A stretch of DNA of 60,299 nucleotides from Kineococcus rubinsiae (GCF_011839805.1 NZ_VWPY01000025.1:1-60299); one strand, 5' to 3'; shown: positions 48,094-57,325, counted from the first letter of the stretch. A program made the numbers and translations. The notes: generated from the sequence alone by a model not told the origin.

Positions 48094-49653
48094 GTGCACC
48101 GTCGAGCAGACCCGGACGCCAGGGCCACCAGGCCGAGCCGCCACCGGTCGCGCCTGGCGGCGGTGCTGGCCGGACTGCTGTCCGGCGGCCTCACCCTCGG
48201 CGTCGGCACCCTGCTGGCCTCCTTCGTCACCCGCTCGGCGGACCCGGTGCTGGGGGTGGGCCAGGAGTTCATCACTCGCACCCCGGAGTGGCTGAAGGAG
48301 TGGGCGATCCGGCAGTTCGGCGAGGCGGACAAGGCGGTCCTGCTGGGCAGCCTCTACGTCACCCTCGTCCTGCTCTTCGTCGTCATCGGCCTGGTGGCGC
48401 TGCGCCGGCTGCGGGTGGGGCTGGCCCTCGTCCTGCTGCTGGGCCTCGCGGCCGTGGGGGCGACCGTGAACCGGCCGGACGCGACGGCGCTGAGCTGGCT
48501 GCCCTCGACCGTCGGGACGCTCGCGGGTGCGGGTGCCCTGCTCCTGCTGGTCCGGGCGCTGCACGCCAGGACGCCGGCCGCGACGGGCCCGCTGTCGCGC
48601 CGCTCGGTGCTGTTCGGCGCCGTGGCCGGCGCGGCGGCGCTGACCGCGGGGGCCGGCACGGCGGTCAACCGGTCGAACTCGGTGGCGGCCACCCGCGCCG
48701 GGATCGTCCTGCCCCGGCCCTCCTCCGCGGCCCCGGCCCTGCCGGCTGGCCTCGACTCCGTGGACGCCATCACGCCCTACGTCACCAGCGCCAAGGACTT
48801 CTACCGGGTCGACACGGCGCTGTCGGTGCCGCAGGTCGACGTGGCCGGGTGGACGCTGCGCATCCACGGCATGGTCGACCGGGAGATCACCGTGACCTTC
48901 GACGACCTCCTGGGCGAGGACCTCGTCGAGCGGTGGATGACGATGACGTGCGTCTCCAACGAGGTGGGCGGCAACCTCGTCGGCAACGCGCGCTGGCTGG
49001 GGATGCCGCTGGCGCGCCTGCTGGAGCGCGCCGGGGTGCGCCCCGAGGCCGACATGCTGTTCTCCCGCTCGGTCGACGGGTTCACCATCTCCACCCCCGT
49101 GGCCGCCGTCACCGACGGGCGGGACGCGATGATCGCGATCGGGATGAACGGCGAGCCGCTCACCGACGTCCACGGCTTCCCGGCCCGCATGATCGTGCCG
49201 GGCCTCTACGGCTACGTCTCGGCGTGCAAGTGGATCACCGAGATCGAGGTCACCCGCTTCGACGCCCAGACCGCCTACTGGACCGACCGCGGGTGGGCGG
49301 AGCAGGCGCCCATCAAGACGGCCACCCGCATCGACGTGCCGATGTCGTTCGCGATGATCCCCGCCGGGCAGACCGTCCCGATCGCGGGCGTCGCGTGGGC
49401 CCAGACCCGCGGGATCAGCAGGGTCGAGGTCCGCATCGACGACGGGGACTGGGCCGACGCGACCCTGGTGCCGACCGTCAGCACGAGCACCTGGGTGCAG
49501 TGGACGTACGCCTGGGACGGCGCCACCGCGGGCAGCCACACCATCCGCGCCCGCGCCACCGACGCCACGGGTCAGGTGCAGACCGAGGACGTCGTCAAGC
49601 CGATCCCGGACGGGTCCTCGGGCTGGCCGAGCAAGTTCTTCACGATCACCTGA
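48094..49653 (+). CDS. Membrane-anchored SuoX-like molybdopterin oxidoreductase
   Basis: The 519-residue protein has an N-terminal block of about four membrane helices (20-155), then a SRRSVLFGA twin-arginine-like motif (about 168-176) with another hydrophobic helix, and an exported sulfite-oxidase fold (about 230-419) with the molybdenum-ligand Cys286 in MTMTCVSNEVGGNLVGNARW. A C-terminal dimerisation beta-sandwich follows (about 430-519). The substrate is unknown. GAGGAG lies 5 nt before GTG 48094. A fasciclin lipoprotein gene follows, an association seen in other Actinobacteria. Confidence 0.88.
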   Translation: MHRRADPDARATRPSRHRSRLAAVLAGLLSGGLTLGVGTLLASFVTRSADPVLGVGQEFITRTPEWLKEWAIRQFGEADKAVLLGSLYVTLVLLFVVIGLVALRRLRVGLALVLLLGLAAVGATVNRPDATALSWLPSTVGTLAGAGALLLLVRALHARTPAATGPLSRRSVLFGAVAGAAALTAGAGTAVNRSNSVAATRAGIVLPRPSSAAPALPAGLDSVDAITPYVTSAKDFYRVDTALSVPQVDVAGWTLRIHGMVDREITVTFDDLLGEDLVERWMTMTCVSNEVGGNLVGNARWLGMPLARLLERAGVRPEADMLFSRSVDGFTISTPVAAVTDGRDAMIAIGMNGEPLTDVHGFPARMIVPGLYGYVSACKWITEIEVTRFDAQTAYWTDRGWAEQAPIKTATRIDVPMSFAMIPAGQTVPIAGVAWAQTRGISRVEVRIDDGDWADATLVPTVSTSTWVQWTYAWDGATAGSHTIRARATDATGQVQTEDVVKPIPDGSSGWPSKFFTIT

Positions 49654-49853
49654 GCATCACTCGTTGCTGTTAACCTGTCACTGAGCGCAACGGTCGGGCC
49701 ACGAACGGCTGATCGTCCGCCCCGACGGAGCACGGTCCGCCGCCGCGACGAGCTGTCCGAGGAGGGACTCTCGCCGCGTCGCGGAGGTCGGGGGTGGTGG
49801 CGACGGATCGCCGTCGGCCTCGACGGCGAAGACGACTTGAGGAGCTCCAGCTG

Positions 49854-50558
49854 ATGACGACCTCGACCCGCACGCGCACCTTCTCCGCCCTGGCCCTGGC
49901 GGGTGCTCTCGGTCTGAGCCTCGCCGGCTGCGGCGGCTCCGACGACGCGGCCGGCACCACGGCCTCGAGCTCGTCCAGCTCGATGTCCTCGAGCTCCTCG
50001 ACGTCCTCCAGCCCCAGCGAGAGCATGTCGTCCAGCTCCACGATGGCCGCGGGGACCCCGGTGGGCGCGGGCTGCGCCGACTACGCCGCCCAGGTGCCCT
50101 CGGGTGCCGGGTCGGTGGAGGGCATGGCCCAGGCCAACGTCACCACGGCCGCCTCGAACAACCCGCTGCTGACGCAGCTGGTCGCCGCGGTCTCCGGGAA
50201 GCTGAACCCGCAGGTGAACCTCGTCGACACCCTCAACGGCGGCGAGTTCACCGTCTTCGCCCCCGTCGACTCCGCCTTCGCGGCCCTGCCCGCGGACGTC
50301 GTGGCCACCCTCAAGACCCCCGAGGGCGCAGCGACCCTGAGCAGCGTCCTGACCTACCACGTCGTGGCGGGCAAGATGACCCCCGAGCAGCTGATCCAGG
50401 CCGGGGCCGTGCCGACGGTGCAGGGCAAGACCGTCCAGGTCGCCGGCACCCCCGAGGCGATGACGGTCAACGGGTCCGCCAAGGTCATCTGCGGCAACGT
50501 GCAGACCTCCAACGCGACCGTGTACCTGCTCGACTCGGTCCTCATGCCCCCCGCCTGA
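49854..50558 (+). CDS. Fasciclin (FAS1) domain lipoprotein
   Basis: The 234-residue protein has a signal peptide with lipobox LSLAGC (lipid Cys26), a Ser-rich low-complexity linker (about 31-66) and one FAS1 domain (about 95-232; [50 protein letters not shown]). FAS1 proteins mediate adhesion; relatives in mycobacteria are the MPT83/MPT70 antigens. A Cys pair may brace the fold. GAGGAG precedes ATG 49854. The 200-bp gap before it holds CGTTGC and GCAACG arms and the AT-rich GTTAAC stretch, a likely promoter region. A strong terminator follows. Confidence 0.9.
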   Translation: MTTSTRTRTFSALALAGALGLSLAGCGGSDDAAGTTASSSSSSMSSSSSTSSSPSESMSSSSTMAAGTPVGAGCADYAAQVPSGAGSVEGMAQANVTTAASNNPLLTQLVAAVSGKLNPQVNLVDTLNGGEFTVFAPVDSAFAALPADVVATLKTPEGAATLSSVLTYHVVAGKMTPEQLIQAGAVPTVQGKTVQVAGTPEAMTVNGSAKVICGNVQTSNATVYLLDSVLMPPA

Positions 50559-50568
50559 GACGCCTGAC

Positions 50569-50602
50569 CTGCGCCGGTGACGTCTCGACGTCACCGGCGC
50601 AG
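50569..50602. terminator. Bidirectional terminator hairpin
   Basis: CTGCGCCGGTGACGT (50569-50583) and its exact complement (50588-50602) flank a CTCG loop, a 15-bp perfect stem (16 pairs are drawn if the closing pair forms). It lies between the convergent fasciclin and SRPBCC genes and can serve both. Confidence 0.85.
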
Positions 50603-50616
50603 TCGCGTCCCGGGGG

Positions 50617-51159
50617 TCAGCCGCCCAGCGGGAGCGTCGCGGCGTAGGCCGCCCGCAGGTGCCGCAGGCGCAGGTCGTGGTCGGCGGGCCACGTGGTCCA
50701 GTGCGGCGACTCGCCCTCGAGCGCGCGCTCCAGCTGCTCGAGCTGCAGCTGCCACGCGGCCAGCGACATGGGGACCCACTCGTCGTCGCCCTCGAGCTCG
50801 TTCGTCAGCGTCAGCCGGGTCCGCGCGCGCAGCGCCCCCGCGTCCAGCGGTTCCAGCTGCCAGCGCAGACGGCCGTGCTCGGAGTTCGTGTGCTCCAGCA
50901 GCCGCGGCGGGTCGAGGACGACGACCTCGCCGGGCCACCACTCCAGCCCGTCGGGCGGCCCGTAGAGCCACATGAGCGAGAAGTCGCCGCCGGGGCGCAG
51001 GTCGGCCCGCAGGTCCGCCCACCACTGGCGGGTCACCTCGGGCACGGTCAGCGCGGTCCACAGGGTCGCGACGGAGTGCGGGTACTCCCGCACCCACTCC
51101 AGGGTGGCGCGGTCCCCGCCGTGCAGGACGGCGCCGCCGATCAGCTCGGACGTGCTCAC
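50617..51159 (-). CDS. SRPBCC/AHSA1-like protein
   Basis: The 180-residue protein has the START/SRPBCC pattern: VREYPHSVATLWTALTVPEVTRQWW near the start, GGDFSLMW, PRLLEHTN, and a C-terminal helix WQLQLEQLERALEGE. These proteins form a hydrophobic ligand cavity and include AHSA1-type stress and lipid-binding proteins. GTG 51159 follows GGGAGG with 8-nt spacing. The gene is divergent from the paired fluoride channel genes. Confidence 0.82.
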   Translation of the reverse strand: MSTSELIGGAVLHGGDRATLEWVREYPHSVATLWTALTVPEVTRQWWADLRADLRPGGDFSLMWLYGPPDGLEWWPGEVVVLDPPRLLEHTNSEHGRLRWQLEPLDAGALRARTRLTLTNELEGDDEWVPMSLAAWQLQLEQLERALEGESPHWTTWPADHDLRLRHLRAAYAATLPLGG

Positions 51160-51200
51160 GCCCCCATCCTCCCGCACCGCGCCCCCGCTAGCGTCGGGCC

Positions 51201-51620
51201 GTGCCCACCCCGCCCCACCGGGACCCCCGCCTGCTCGCGCTCGTCGCGGCGGGCGGCGCGCTCGGCACCCTGGCCCGCTACGGGACCGCGCGGCTCGTGC
51301 CGGCCGCCGGGGCGTGGCCGCTGGCCACGCTGGCGGTCAACGTGGCCGGCTCGTTCCTGCTCGGCCTGCTGCTGGAGGCCCTGGCCCGCCGCGGCCCCGA
51401 GGACGCCCGCGGCACCGCCCTGCGGCTGGGGCTGGGCACCGGGTTCTGCGGCGGGTTCACGACGTTCTCCAGCCTCGCGGTCGAGGTCGACGGCCTGCTG
51501 AGCGACGGGACCGCCGGCACGGCCCTGGCCTACGGCGCCGGCAGCGTCGCGGCCGGGCTGCTCGCGGCGCTCGCCGGCGTGGCCGTCGCGGGCTCGCGGC
51601 ACCGCGGGCGGCCGGCGTGA
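51201..51620 (+). CDS. crcB: Fluoride channel subunit (CrcB/Fluc)
   Basis: The 139-residue protein has four transmembrane helices with the Fluc motifs [22 protein letters not shown] and [11 protein letters not shown]. Fluc channels expel fluoride as dual-topology homodimers or paired heterodimers. The next gene, overlapping by GTGA, encodes a second subunit, so a heterodimer is likely. There is no room for a fluoride riboswitch in the 41 bp upstream of GTG 51201. Confidence 0.93.
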   Translation: MPTPPHRDPRLLALVAAGGALGTLARYGTARLVPAAGAWPLATLAVNVAGSFLLGLLLEALARRGPEDARGTALRLGLGTGFCGGFTTFSSLAVEVDGLLSDGTAGTALAYGAGSVAAGLLAALAGVAVAGSRHRGRPA

Positions 51621-51982
51621 TCCTCCTGCTGGCGTTCGCGGGCGGGCTCGGCGCCGTCGCGCGGTTCGTCGTCGACGCGGAGCTGCGGGCGCGGCGGCCG
51701 GGGACGTTCCCCCTCCCGATCCTGCTCGTGAACGTCCTGGGGTCGTTCCTGCTCGGCCTGCTGACCGGACTCGTGCGCGACGGGGCCGACGACGCCTGGC
51801 GCCTCGTGCTCGGCGTCGGGTTCTGCGGGGGCTTCACGACGTTCAGCACCACGAGCGTCGACACGGTACGGCTGGCCCGCAGCGGGCACGTGCGGGCCGC
51901 GGTGGGGAACGCGGCGGGGACCCTCGTCCTGGCGGTCGCCGCGGGCGGTGTGGGGCTGCTGCTCGCGGCCGCCGCGTCCTGA
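51617..51982 (+). CDS. crcB: Fluoride channel subunit (CrcB/Fluc), second copy
   Basis: The 121-residue protein repeats the family motifs ([34 protein letters not shown]) with four helices. It begins at a GTG sharing bases with the upstream stop, so the two subunits are made in step. The two paralogues likely insert in opposite orientations and pair as an antiparallel heterodimer. Confidence 0.93.
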   Translation: MILLLAFAGGLGAVARFVVDAELRARRPGTFPLPILLVNVLGSFLLGLLTGLVRDGADDAWRLVLGVGFCGGFTTFSTTSVDTVRLARSGHVRAAVGNAAGTLVLAVAAGGVGLLLAAAAS

Positions 51983-52004
51983 CGCGCCGCTCAGTCCCTG
52001 TTGA

Positions 52005-52574
52005 TCACCCGTTGCTGCGCAGCGGGTCCCGGCCGATGAAGGCCAGCAGGCGGGTCTGCACGTCGGCGTCGGCCGGCACGGGGACCGCGGGCCCGTACTG
52101 CCCGGAGGTCCGCAGCAGCTCCTCGATCGGCGTCATCCCGGCGAGCAGCTCGGCGCAGTGCTGCTCGTCCAGCCGCTCGTCCTGCCCGGTGGCGCGGGCC
52201 AGGTCCCAGGTGTGCAGGAACACGTCGGTCGTGCAGAACCGGTCGACGGCGTCCGGCAGCGGCATCTCCCCGACGTGGGGGTGCCGGAACGGCGTGGCCG
52301 CGTCCGGCCCGTCGAGCAGCCGCTGCACCGCGTCCACGTGCACGAGCCAGGCCGCGACGGGGTCGTCCTGCGGCGACGGTCCCCGGTCGAGGACCAGTCC
52401 GGTCCCGCTGCGCAGGAACTCCGGGACCCACTCGACGAGGTGCGCGACGACGTCGCGGGCCCGCCAGCCGGGCACGGGAGCCGGTGCGTCCCAGTCGCTC
52501 GCGCCCACCACCCGGGTCGTGAACCCCGCGGCGACCGCGCGGTGCCGCTCGGCCGGTTGGGTGGGCAGCGTCAC
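52005..52574 (-). CDS. DinB-like TIGR03086-family metal-binding protein
   Basis: The 189-residue protein fits the DinB/maleylpyruvate isomerase-like four-helix bundle: APVPGWRARDVVAHLVEWVPEFL (first metal His), then TTDVFLHTWDLARATG (second His-containing segment) and a C-terminal LLAFIGRDP. Members of this group use mycothiol or bind a metal; the reaction is unknown. GTG 52574 lies 33 bp downstream of the sigma factor gene, on the same strand, so it may be in that operon. Confidence 0.85.
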   Translation of the reverse strand: MTLPTQPAERHRAVAAGFTTRVVGASDWDAPAPVPGWRARDVVAHLVEWVPEFLRSGTGLVLDRGPSPQDDPVAAWLVHVDAVQRLLDGPDAATPFRHPHVGEMPLPDAVDRFCTTDVFLHTWDLARATGQDERLDEQHCAELLAGMTPIEELLRTSGQYGPAVPVPADADVQTRLLAFIGRDPLRSNG

Positions 52575-52607
52575 GGGTTCTCCTCCAGCGGGGTCGGAGC
52601 GCCGAAC

Positions 52608-53903
52608 CTAGCGGGTTCGTGGGGGTGCGTGTCCTGGAGTGGCGCCGGCGACGCGGCTGACCTCGGCCAGGCGCTGCTCCAGGAAGGCGCGCTCCGCGGC
52701 GTTCGCCGTGAGCTCCACCGCGCGCCGGTACGCCCGGGCCGCGCCGGCGGCGTCGCCGAGGCGGCGCAGCAGGTCGGCGCGGGTGGCGGGGAGGTAGGGG
52801 TAGTCGGCGAGCCGGGGATCGGTGGCCAGCTCGTCGAGGAGCGGCAGGGCGGCGGCCGGACCGTCGGCGAACGCCACGGCGGCGGCCCGGTTGAGCGCGA
52901 CCACCGGGGTGTTCCACACCGCCAGGAGCCGGTCGTAGAGGTGCACGACGCGCGGCCAGTCGGTCTGCTCCAGGGACGGCGCCACCGCGTGCACGCCGGC
53001 GATCGCCGCCTGCAGGGTGAACCGCCCCGGTGGGCCGGAGGCCAGCGCCCCGGCCGTCACCGTGAGTCCCTCCAGGACGGCGCGCTGGTCCCAGCGCGTC
53101 CGGTCCTGGTCGGCGAGCAGGAGCAGCCGGCCCTGCTCGTCGGTCCGGGTGGCCCGGCGCGCGTCGGTGAGGAGCAGCAGGCCCAGCAGGCCGCGGGTCT
53201 CGGCCTGCTCGGGCAGCAGCGCGGCGAGGGTGCGCGCGAGGTGCAGGGCCCGGTCGCAGAGCTCCCCGCGGACGAGCGCGTCCCCGTCGCGGGCCGTGTG
53301 GCCGGTGCTGAAGAGGAGGTGGACGGCGGTGAGCACGCTGTCCAGGCGCTCGGGCAGCTCCGCCCGGTCCGGGACCCGGTAGGGGATCCGCGCTGCGGAG
53401 ATCTTCTTCTTGGCCCGCGTGATCCGTGCCGCCATCGTCGGCTCGGACACCAGGAAGGCCCGGGCGACGTCGGGCGTGGGGACGCCGCAGACCAGGCGCA
53501 GGGTGAGGGCGACGCGGGCCTCGGGGGCGAGGGTGGGGTGGCAGCAGGTGAACACCAGCCGGAGCCGGTCGTCGGGCACCGCGGCGTCGGGCCGGTCGGG
53601 GTCGGCCGTCTCGTGCGGGTCGACGGTCGCCGGCTCGACGAGCAGCGGGAGCTTGCGCCGGAGGGTGGTCTCGCGACGCAACCGGTCCAGCGCCTTGTTC
53701 CGCGCGGCCGTGGTCAGCCAGGCGCCGGGCCGCTGCGGGACGCCGTCCCGGGTCCAGGCCTGCAGCGCGCTGACGTACGCCTCCTGCGCGCACTCCTCCG
53801 CGAGGTCCAGGTCGCCCGCGACGCGCACCGTGGCGGACAGGACGACGGCCCACTCGGAGCGGTGGGCCTGCGCCAGCGCGGCAGCGACCGCGTCCGCCGG
53901 CAC
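52608..53903 (-). CDS. ECF-type RNA polymerase sigma factor (DUF6596 group)
   Basis: The 431-residue protein has sigma region 2 (about 15-75; DLAEECAQEAYVSALQAW, AWLTTAARNKALDRLRRE) and region 4 (about 115-165; VALTLRLVCGVPTPDVARAFLVSEPTMAARITRAKKKI), followed by a long C-terminal extension (about 180-420) of helical TPR-like repeats, the DUF6596 part. Such extended ECF factors lack a separate anti-sigma. GTG 53903 is chosen as the first plausible start. It follows the YCII gene by 32 bp, a conserved pairing. Confidence 0.9.
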   Translation of the reverse strand: MPADAVAAALAQAHRSEWAVVLSATVRVAGDLDLAEECAQEAYVSALQAWTRDGVPQRPGAWLTTAARNKALDRLRRETTLRRKLPLLVEPATVDPHETADPDRPDAAVPDDRLRLVFTCCHPTLAPEARVALTLRLVCGVPTPDVARAFLVSEPTMAARITRAKKKISAARIPYRVPDRAELPERLDSVLTAVHLLFSTGHTARDGDALVRGELCDRALHLARTLAALLPEQAETRGLLGLLLLTDARRATRTDEQGRLLLLADQDRTRWDQRAVLEGLTVTAGALASGPPGRFTLQAAIAGVHAVAPSLEQTDWPRVVHLYDRLLAVWNTPVVALNRAAAVAFADGPAAALPLLDELATDPRLADYPYLPATRADLLRRLGDAAGAARAYRRAVELTANAAERAFLEQRLAEVSRVAGATPGHAPPRTR

Positions 53904-53935
53904 GGCGGACGCGGTCGGTCCTTCGCCGGGAGCGG

Positions 53936-54292
53936 TCAGAACGGGTTGCTCGTCGCGTCCACGACGGGGCGGACCTCGACGCCGCCGCCGGGGGCCGGGC
54001 ACAGCCTGGCCATCTCGAGGGCGTGGTCGAGGTCGCGCGCCTCGACGACGTAGAAGCCTCCGAAGGCCTCCTTGGTCTCGACGAACGGTCCGTCCGTCAC
54101 CGTGCCGCCACCCCTGATCGTGGTGGCCGTCGTCGTGGGCGCGAGTGCTTCCCCACCTGCGAGGCACCCACCGAGCGCGAAGACCTGGTTGACGAACGCG
54201 GTGTGCGCGTCCGTCACCGCGGCCCACGCCTCGGGTGACCCGTTCGCGTAGGAGGTCGGGTCTTCGTAGATGAGGATCGCGTACTTGGCCAT
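53936..54292 (-). CDS. YCII-related (DGPF) protein
   Basis: The 118-residue protein has the YCII/DGPF fold: MAKYAILIYED, GGCLAGGEALAP, VTDGPFVETKEAFGGFYVVEARDLDHALEMA. It is regularly encoded beside DUF6596-type ECF sigma factors, as here, and may sense or modify a signal for them. AGGAGG lies upstream of the ATG. The 231 bp on the other side, before the VOC gene, show only short dyads and no gene. Confidence 0.9.
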   Translation of the reverse strand: MAKYAILIYEDPTSYANGSPEAWAAVTDAHTAFVNQVFALGGCLAGGEALAPTTTATTIRGGGTVTDGPFVETKEAFGGFYVVEARDLDHALEMARLCPAPGGGVEVRPVVDATSNPF

Positions 54293-54523
54293 GGAGCTGC
54301 CTCCTGCACTGAGTCGCGGGCCGGTCAGTCCGGCTCCGTCATCAGCGACGACGAACATCGTGCCGCCGGATCGACAGCTCGGCCTGGATCTCCCCCGAAG
54401 ATCTTCCGTCGCCGGTTCCCGGCGAGGTGGTGGACCAGCCCTGGGACGCGACCGGTCGTGTCGCACCCCCGGGGGAGCATGCGCGCAGCGGCGGTCGCCC
54501 GACCGCCCCCGGAAGGACACGCC

Positions 54524-54907
54524 ATGTTCCTCGGACTGCGCACGGTCATCCACCCCGCCCCCGACCTGGCGGCCAGCACCGCCTGGTTCCGGCGGGTCCT
54601 CGGCCTCGAGCCGTACTTCGACGAGCCGTTCTACGTCGGGTTCTCGGTGGGCGGGTACGAGCTCGGGCTCGACCCGGAGGCCGACCCGGCCACCGGGCCG
54701 GTCGCCTACTGGGGCGTCCCCGACGCCGAGGCCGCCCTGGCGGAGCTGCTCGCGTCCGGGGCCACGCCGCACGGCGACCTGCGCGACGTCGGCGACGGCA
54801 TCCGCACGGCGACCGTGCGTGAACCGGGCGGTGGGGTGCTCGGCGTCATCGAGAACCCCCACTTCGCACTGCCCCCGGGGGCGCCGTCCGGCGGTTCCGG
54901 TCGCTGA
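54524..54907 (+). CDS. Glyoxalase/VOC-family protein
   Basis: The 127-residue protein is one VOC unit of two beta-alpha-beta modules: RTVIHPAPDLAASTAWFRRVLGLEP and, in the second half, VREPGGGVLGVIENPHF. Candidate metal residues are His10 and the Glu of VIENP. The function could be isomerisation, drug binding or dioxygenation. GGAAGGA precedes ATG 54524. It converges with the TetR gene. Confidence 0.87.
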   Translation: MFLGLRTVIHPAPDLAASTAWFRRVLGLEPYFDEPFYVGFSVGGYELGLDPEADPATGPVAYWGVPDAEAALAELLASGATPHGDLRDVGDGIRTATVREPGGGVLGVIENPHFALPPGAPSGGSGR

Positions 54908-54932
54908 CCGCGGCGCTCTCGCCGGCCACGGG

Positions 54933-55526
54933 TCAGGAGCCCGGCGCGAGCCCCGTCAGCAGCAGGTCCACCGTCCGCCGCACGGTCAGCACGGGGATCC
55001 CGGCGGCCGGGGTGGGTGGTGAGGCGGCGAGCCCGAACAGCGTGACGAGCAGCAGGACGGCCGCCTCCTGCGGGTCGACGTCGGGACGCAGGCGCCCGCG
55101 GGCCTGCTCCGCGGCGAGGTAGGCCCCGAGCAGGCGGGGCGGGTCCGGCGTGCCGGGCGGGGGACCGCGGCGGTCGCGGGCCGCGGCGAGCTCGGGGTCG
55201 GTCAGCATCGCGAGCTCCAGCGGCAGCACGCTCTCCCGCAACCCGGCCAGGCGGGTGAGGCAGTCGGTGAGCGTGTCGGCCACCTCGCCCACGCCGGCGC
55301 GCGCGGGCAGCGTGGTCATCCACTCGACCACGGGCGCGCTCTGCTCGCTGACGACCGCGAGCAGGAGGCTCGCCTTGTCCGGGAAGTGCCGGTAGATCGT
55401 GCCCTCCGCGACGCCGGCGGCCTGGGCCACGGCCCGGACCGTCGTCCCGCTGTAGCCCACCTCGCGCACGACGGTGCTCGTGGCGTGCAGCAGCTTCGCG
55501 CGCGTCGTCTGTCCCCTGGCCGTCAC
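54933..55526 (-). CDS. TetR-family repressor of the ABC transporter operon
   Basis: The 197-residue protein has the TetR DNA-binding domain (about 8-55; ATSTVVREVGYSGTTVRAVAQAAGVAEGTIYRHFPDKASLLLAVV) and a helical ligand domain. GTG 55526 lies 16 bp after the permease stop on the same strand, so it is the third gene of an ABC transporter operon. The perfect operator upstream of the operon is its probable target, giving a feedback loop. Confidence 0.9.
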   Translation of the reverse strand: MTARGQTTRAKLLHATSTVVREVGYSGTTVRAVAQAAGVAEGTIYRHFPDKASLLLAVVSEQSAPVVEWMTTLPARAGVGEVADTLTDCLTRLAGLRESVLPLELAMLTDPELAAARDRRGPPPGTPDPPRLLGAYLAAEQARGRLRPDVDPQEAAVLLLVTLFGLAASPPTPAAGIPVLTVRRTVDLLLTGLAPGS

Positions 55527-55542
55527 GGGCCCATCCTCCCGC

Positions 55543-56346
55543 TCAGTCGGTGATGTCCCGGCGGGTCAGGACGACCAGCGCGGCCCCGAGCCCCACGACG
55601 ACGTAGGCGGCGCCGCTGAGCAGCGCGGTCGCGTGGGTGACGGTGGCGGTCCCCCCGGCGGCCAGGGCCGTCAGCGTCGCCCCGGGCAGGTGGTCGCCCA
55701 GCGACCCCAGCGCCGAGCTCAGCACCCCCTCGACGACGAGGACGTACCCGGCGCCCACGGAGACGGCGATGGCCGCCGAGCGGGTGAGCGTCGCCAGCAC
55801 GAGGCCGATCACGCCCCAGACGAGGAGGGTCAGGAAGAGGTCGCCGGCGGCGGTCACCACGGCGCCCGGGGTGGCGCTGCTCCAGGCCGACGTGTCGACG
55901 CCGGCGGACGACGCGGCCGCGGGGGCGATGCCCAGGGTGACGACGAGCGCGACGACGGTGGCCACGGCGGTCCACACGGTGAGGGCGAGGACCTTGCCGA
56001 CGAGCAGGCGCCACCGCCGCGGCTGGGCCGAGGCGAGCAGCCGGATCAGGCCCGTGCTGTGGTCGCTCGCGGTGAGGACGGCCCAGAAGGCGAGGGTGAT
56101 GACGCCGAACATCGCGGCGCCCGTGCTGAGTCCGGCGGTGAGTCCGTCGCTGCCCTGCAGCTGCGTGAGCGAGGGGAAGCTGACGCCCGGACCCGTCGCC
56201 GGCCCCCCGGGACCGTCGGCGACGATCCCGGGCAGCAGCGTGCCGACCAGGGCGGCGAACACGGCCGTGAGGCCGAGCCAGCCGATCAGGACGCCACGGC
56301 GCCGGCTGCGCGTGAACTCGCTGCGGACCTCGTCGACCAGCATCAT
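55543..56346 (-). CDS. ABC-2-type transporter permease
   Basis: The 267-residue protein has six hydrophobic segments and an N-terminal helix (VDEVRSEFTRSRRRGVLIGWLG) of the ABC-2 permease group (about 20-40, 72-95, 110-135, 150-175, 180-205 and 232-258). Its ATG overlaps the stop of the ATPase gene (ATGA), so the two are coupled. The substrate is unknown; bacitracin-, drug- or lipid-exporting pairs look similar. Confidence 0.88.
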   Translation of the reverse strand: MMLVDEVRSEFTRSRRRGVLIGWLGLTAVFAALVGTLLPGIVADGPGGPATGPGVSFPSLTQLQGSDGLTAGLSTGAAMFGVITLAFWAVLTASDHSTGLIRLLASAQPRRWRLLVGKVLALTVWTAVATVVALVVTLGIAPAAASSAGVDTSAWSSATPGAVVTAAGDLFLTLLVWGVIGLVLATLTRSAAIAVSVGAGYVLVVEGVLSSALGSLGDHLPGATLTALAAGGTATVTHATALLSGAAYVVVGLGAALVVLTRRDITD

Positions 56347-57314
56347 CGTCGGCTCCTCGGTGCGGGGGTGGTCGTGGGGGCGGCCTGGGTCCGGGCGGCG
56401 GCGAGCTCGCCGTCGGAGGAGCCGGTCAGGGCGAGGAAGACGTGTTCGAGGCTGTCGCGGGTGGCGACGATGCTGCGCAGGACGACGCCGCCGGCTGCGG
56501 CCGCGCGGTTGACCGCGGCGCCGTCCACGCCGTCGGGGCCCTCGACGCGCACGCCCGCCGGCGTCGCGGCGACGTCCCACCCCGCGGCGCGCAGCACCGC
56601 CTGCAGCGCAGCGGTGTCGGCCTCGTGCTCGGGCAGGACGTCGACGTGGGACGTGCCCCGGGCGAGCAGTCCCGCGGTCGGCCCGTCGTAGACGAGGTCG
56701 CCGAAGCGGATCACGACGAGGGAGTCGCACGCGGCCTCGATCTCGGCGAGCAGGTGCGAGGAGACGAGCACCGTCCGCCCCGAGGAGCCGAGGTCGCGCA
56801 GCAGGCGGCGGACCTCCACGATCCCCGCGGGGTCGAGCCCGTTGGTCGGTTCGTCGAGCAGGAGCAGGTCGGGATCGGGGAGCAGCGCCGCCGCGATGCC
56901 GAGGCGCTGCTTCATCCCGAGCGAGAACCGCTTGACGGGTTCCCGCTGCCGGCCGGTGAGCCCGACGGTCTCGAGCACCTCGTCCACCCGCCGGGCGGGG
57001 AGCCCGCGCAGGTGGGCCAGCGACAGCAGGTTCGCCCGGGCGGAGAGCCCCGGTACGAACGCGGGGCTCTCCACCAGGGCCCCGACGCGGCCGAGGTAGC
57101 GGGCGGGCGCGGAGATCGGGTGTCCCAGCACGGTGGCCTGGCCGGACGTCGGGCGCACGAGCCCGAGCAGCATCCGCAGCAGCGTGGACTTGCCCGATCC
57201 GTTGGGCCCCACGAGACCGACCACGCCGCCCTGCGGGACGTCGACGGTCAGCGCGTTGACAGCGGTGCGCTCGCCGAAGCGGCGGGTCAGGGCGTCGAGG
57301 GTGATGGCCGGCAT
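56343..57314 (-). CDS. ABC transporter ATP-binding protein
   Basis: The 323-residue protein has Walker A GPNGSGKST (about 35-43), the signature FSLGMKQRLGIA, Walker B LLLLDEPTNGLDPAG, the H-loop SSHLLAEIE and a C-terminal extension (about 220-323) seen in exporters of the BcrA/drug type. It pairs with the coupled permease. ATG 57314 has AAGGAGA with 4-nt spacing. The promoter carries a perfect TetR operator just upstream. Confidence 0.92.
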   Translation of the reverse strand: MPAITLDALTRRFGERTAVNALTVDVPQGGVVGLVGPNGSGKSTLLRMLLGLVRPTSGQATVLGHPISAPARYLGRVGALVESPAFVPGLSARANLLSLAHLRGLPARRVDEVLETVGLTGRQREPVKRFSLGMKQRLGIAAALLPDPDLLLLDEPTNGLDPAGIVEVRRLLRDLGSSGRTVLVSSHLLAEIEAACDSLVVIRFGDLVYDGPTAGLLARGTSHVDVLPEHEADTAALQAVLRAAGWDVAATPAGVRVEGPDGVDGAAVNRAAAAGGVVLRSIVATRDSLEHVFLALTGSSDGELAAARTQAAPTTTPAPRSRR

Positions 57315-57325
57315 CGCGTCTCCTT

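Noticed and set aside
49961-50050. Repetitive AGCTCG/TCCAGC-like DNA in the fasciclin gene as a repeat array
   Set aside because: It encodes the Ser-rich linker of the lipoprotein and is explained by low-complexity coding sequence.
51160-51200. Fluoride riboswitch upstream of the paired channel genes
   Set aside because: The gap is only 41 bp and shows no structure of the required size.
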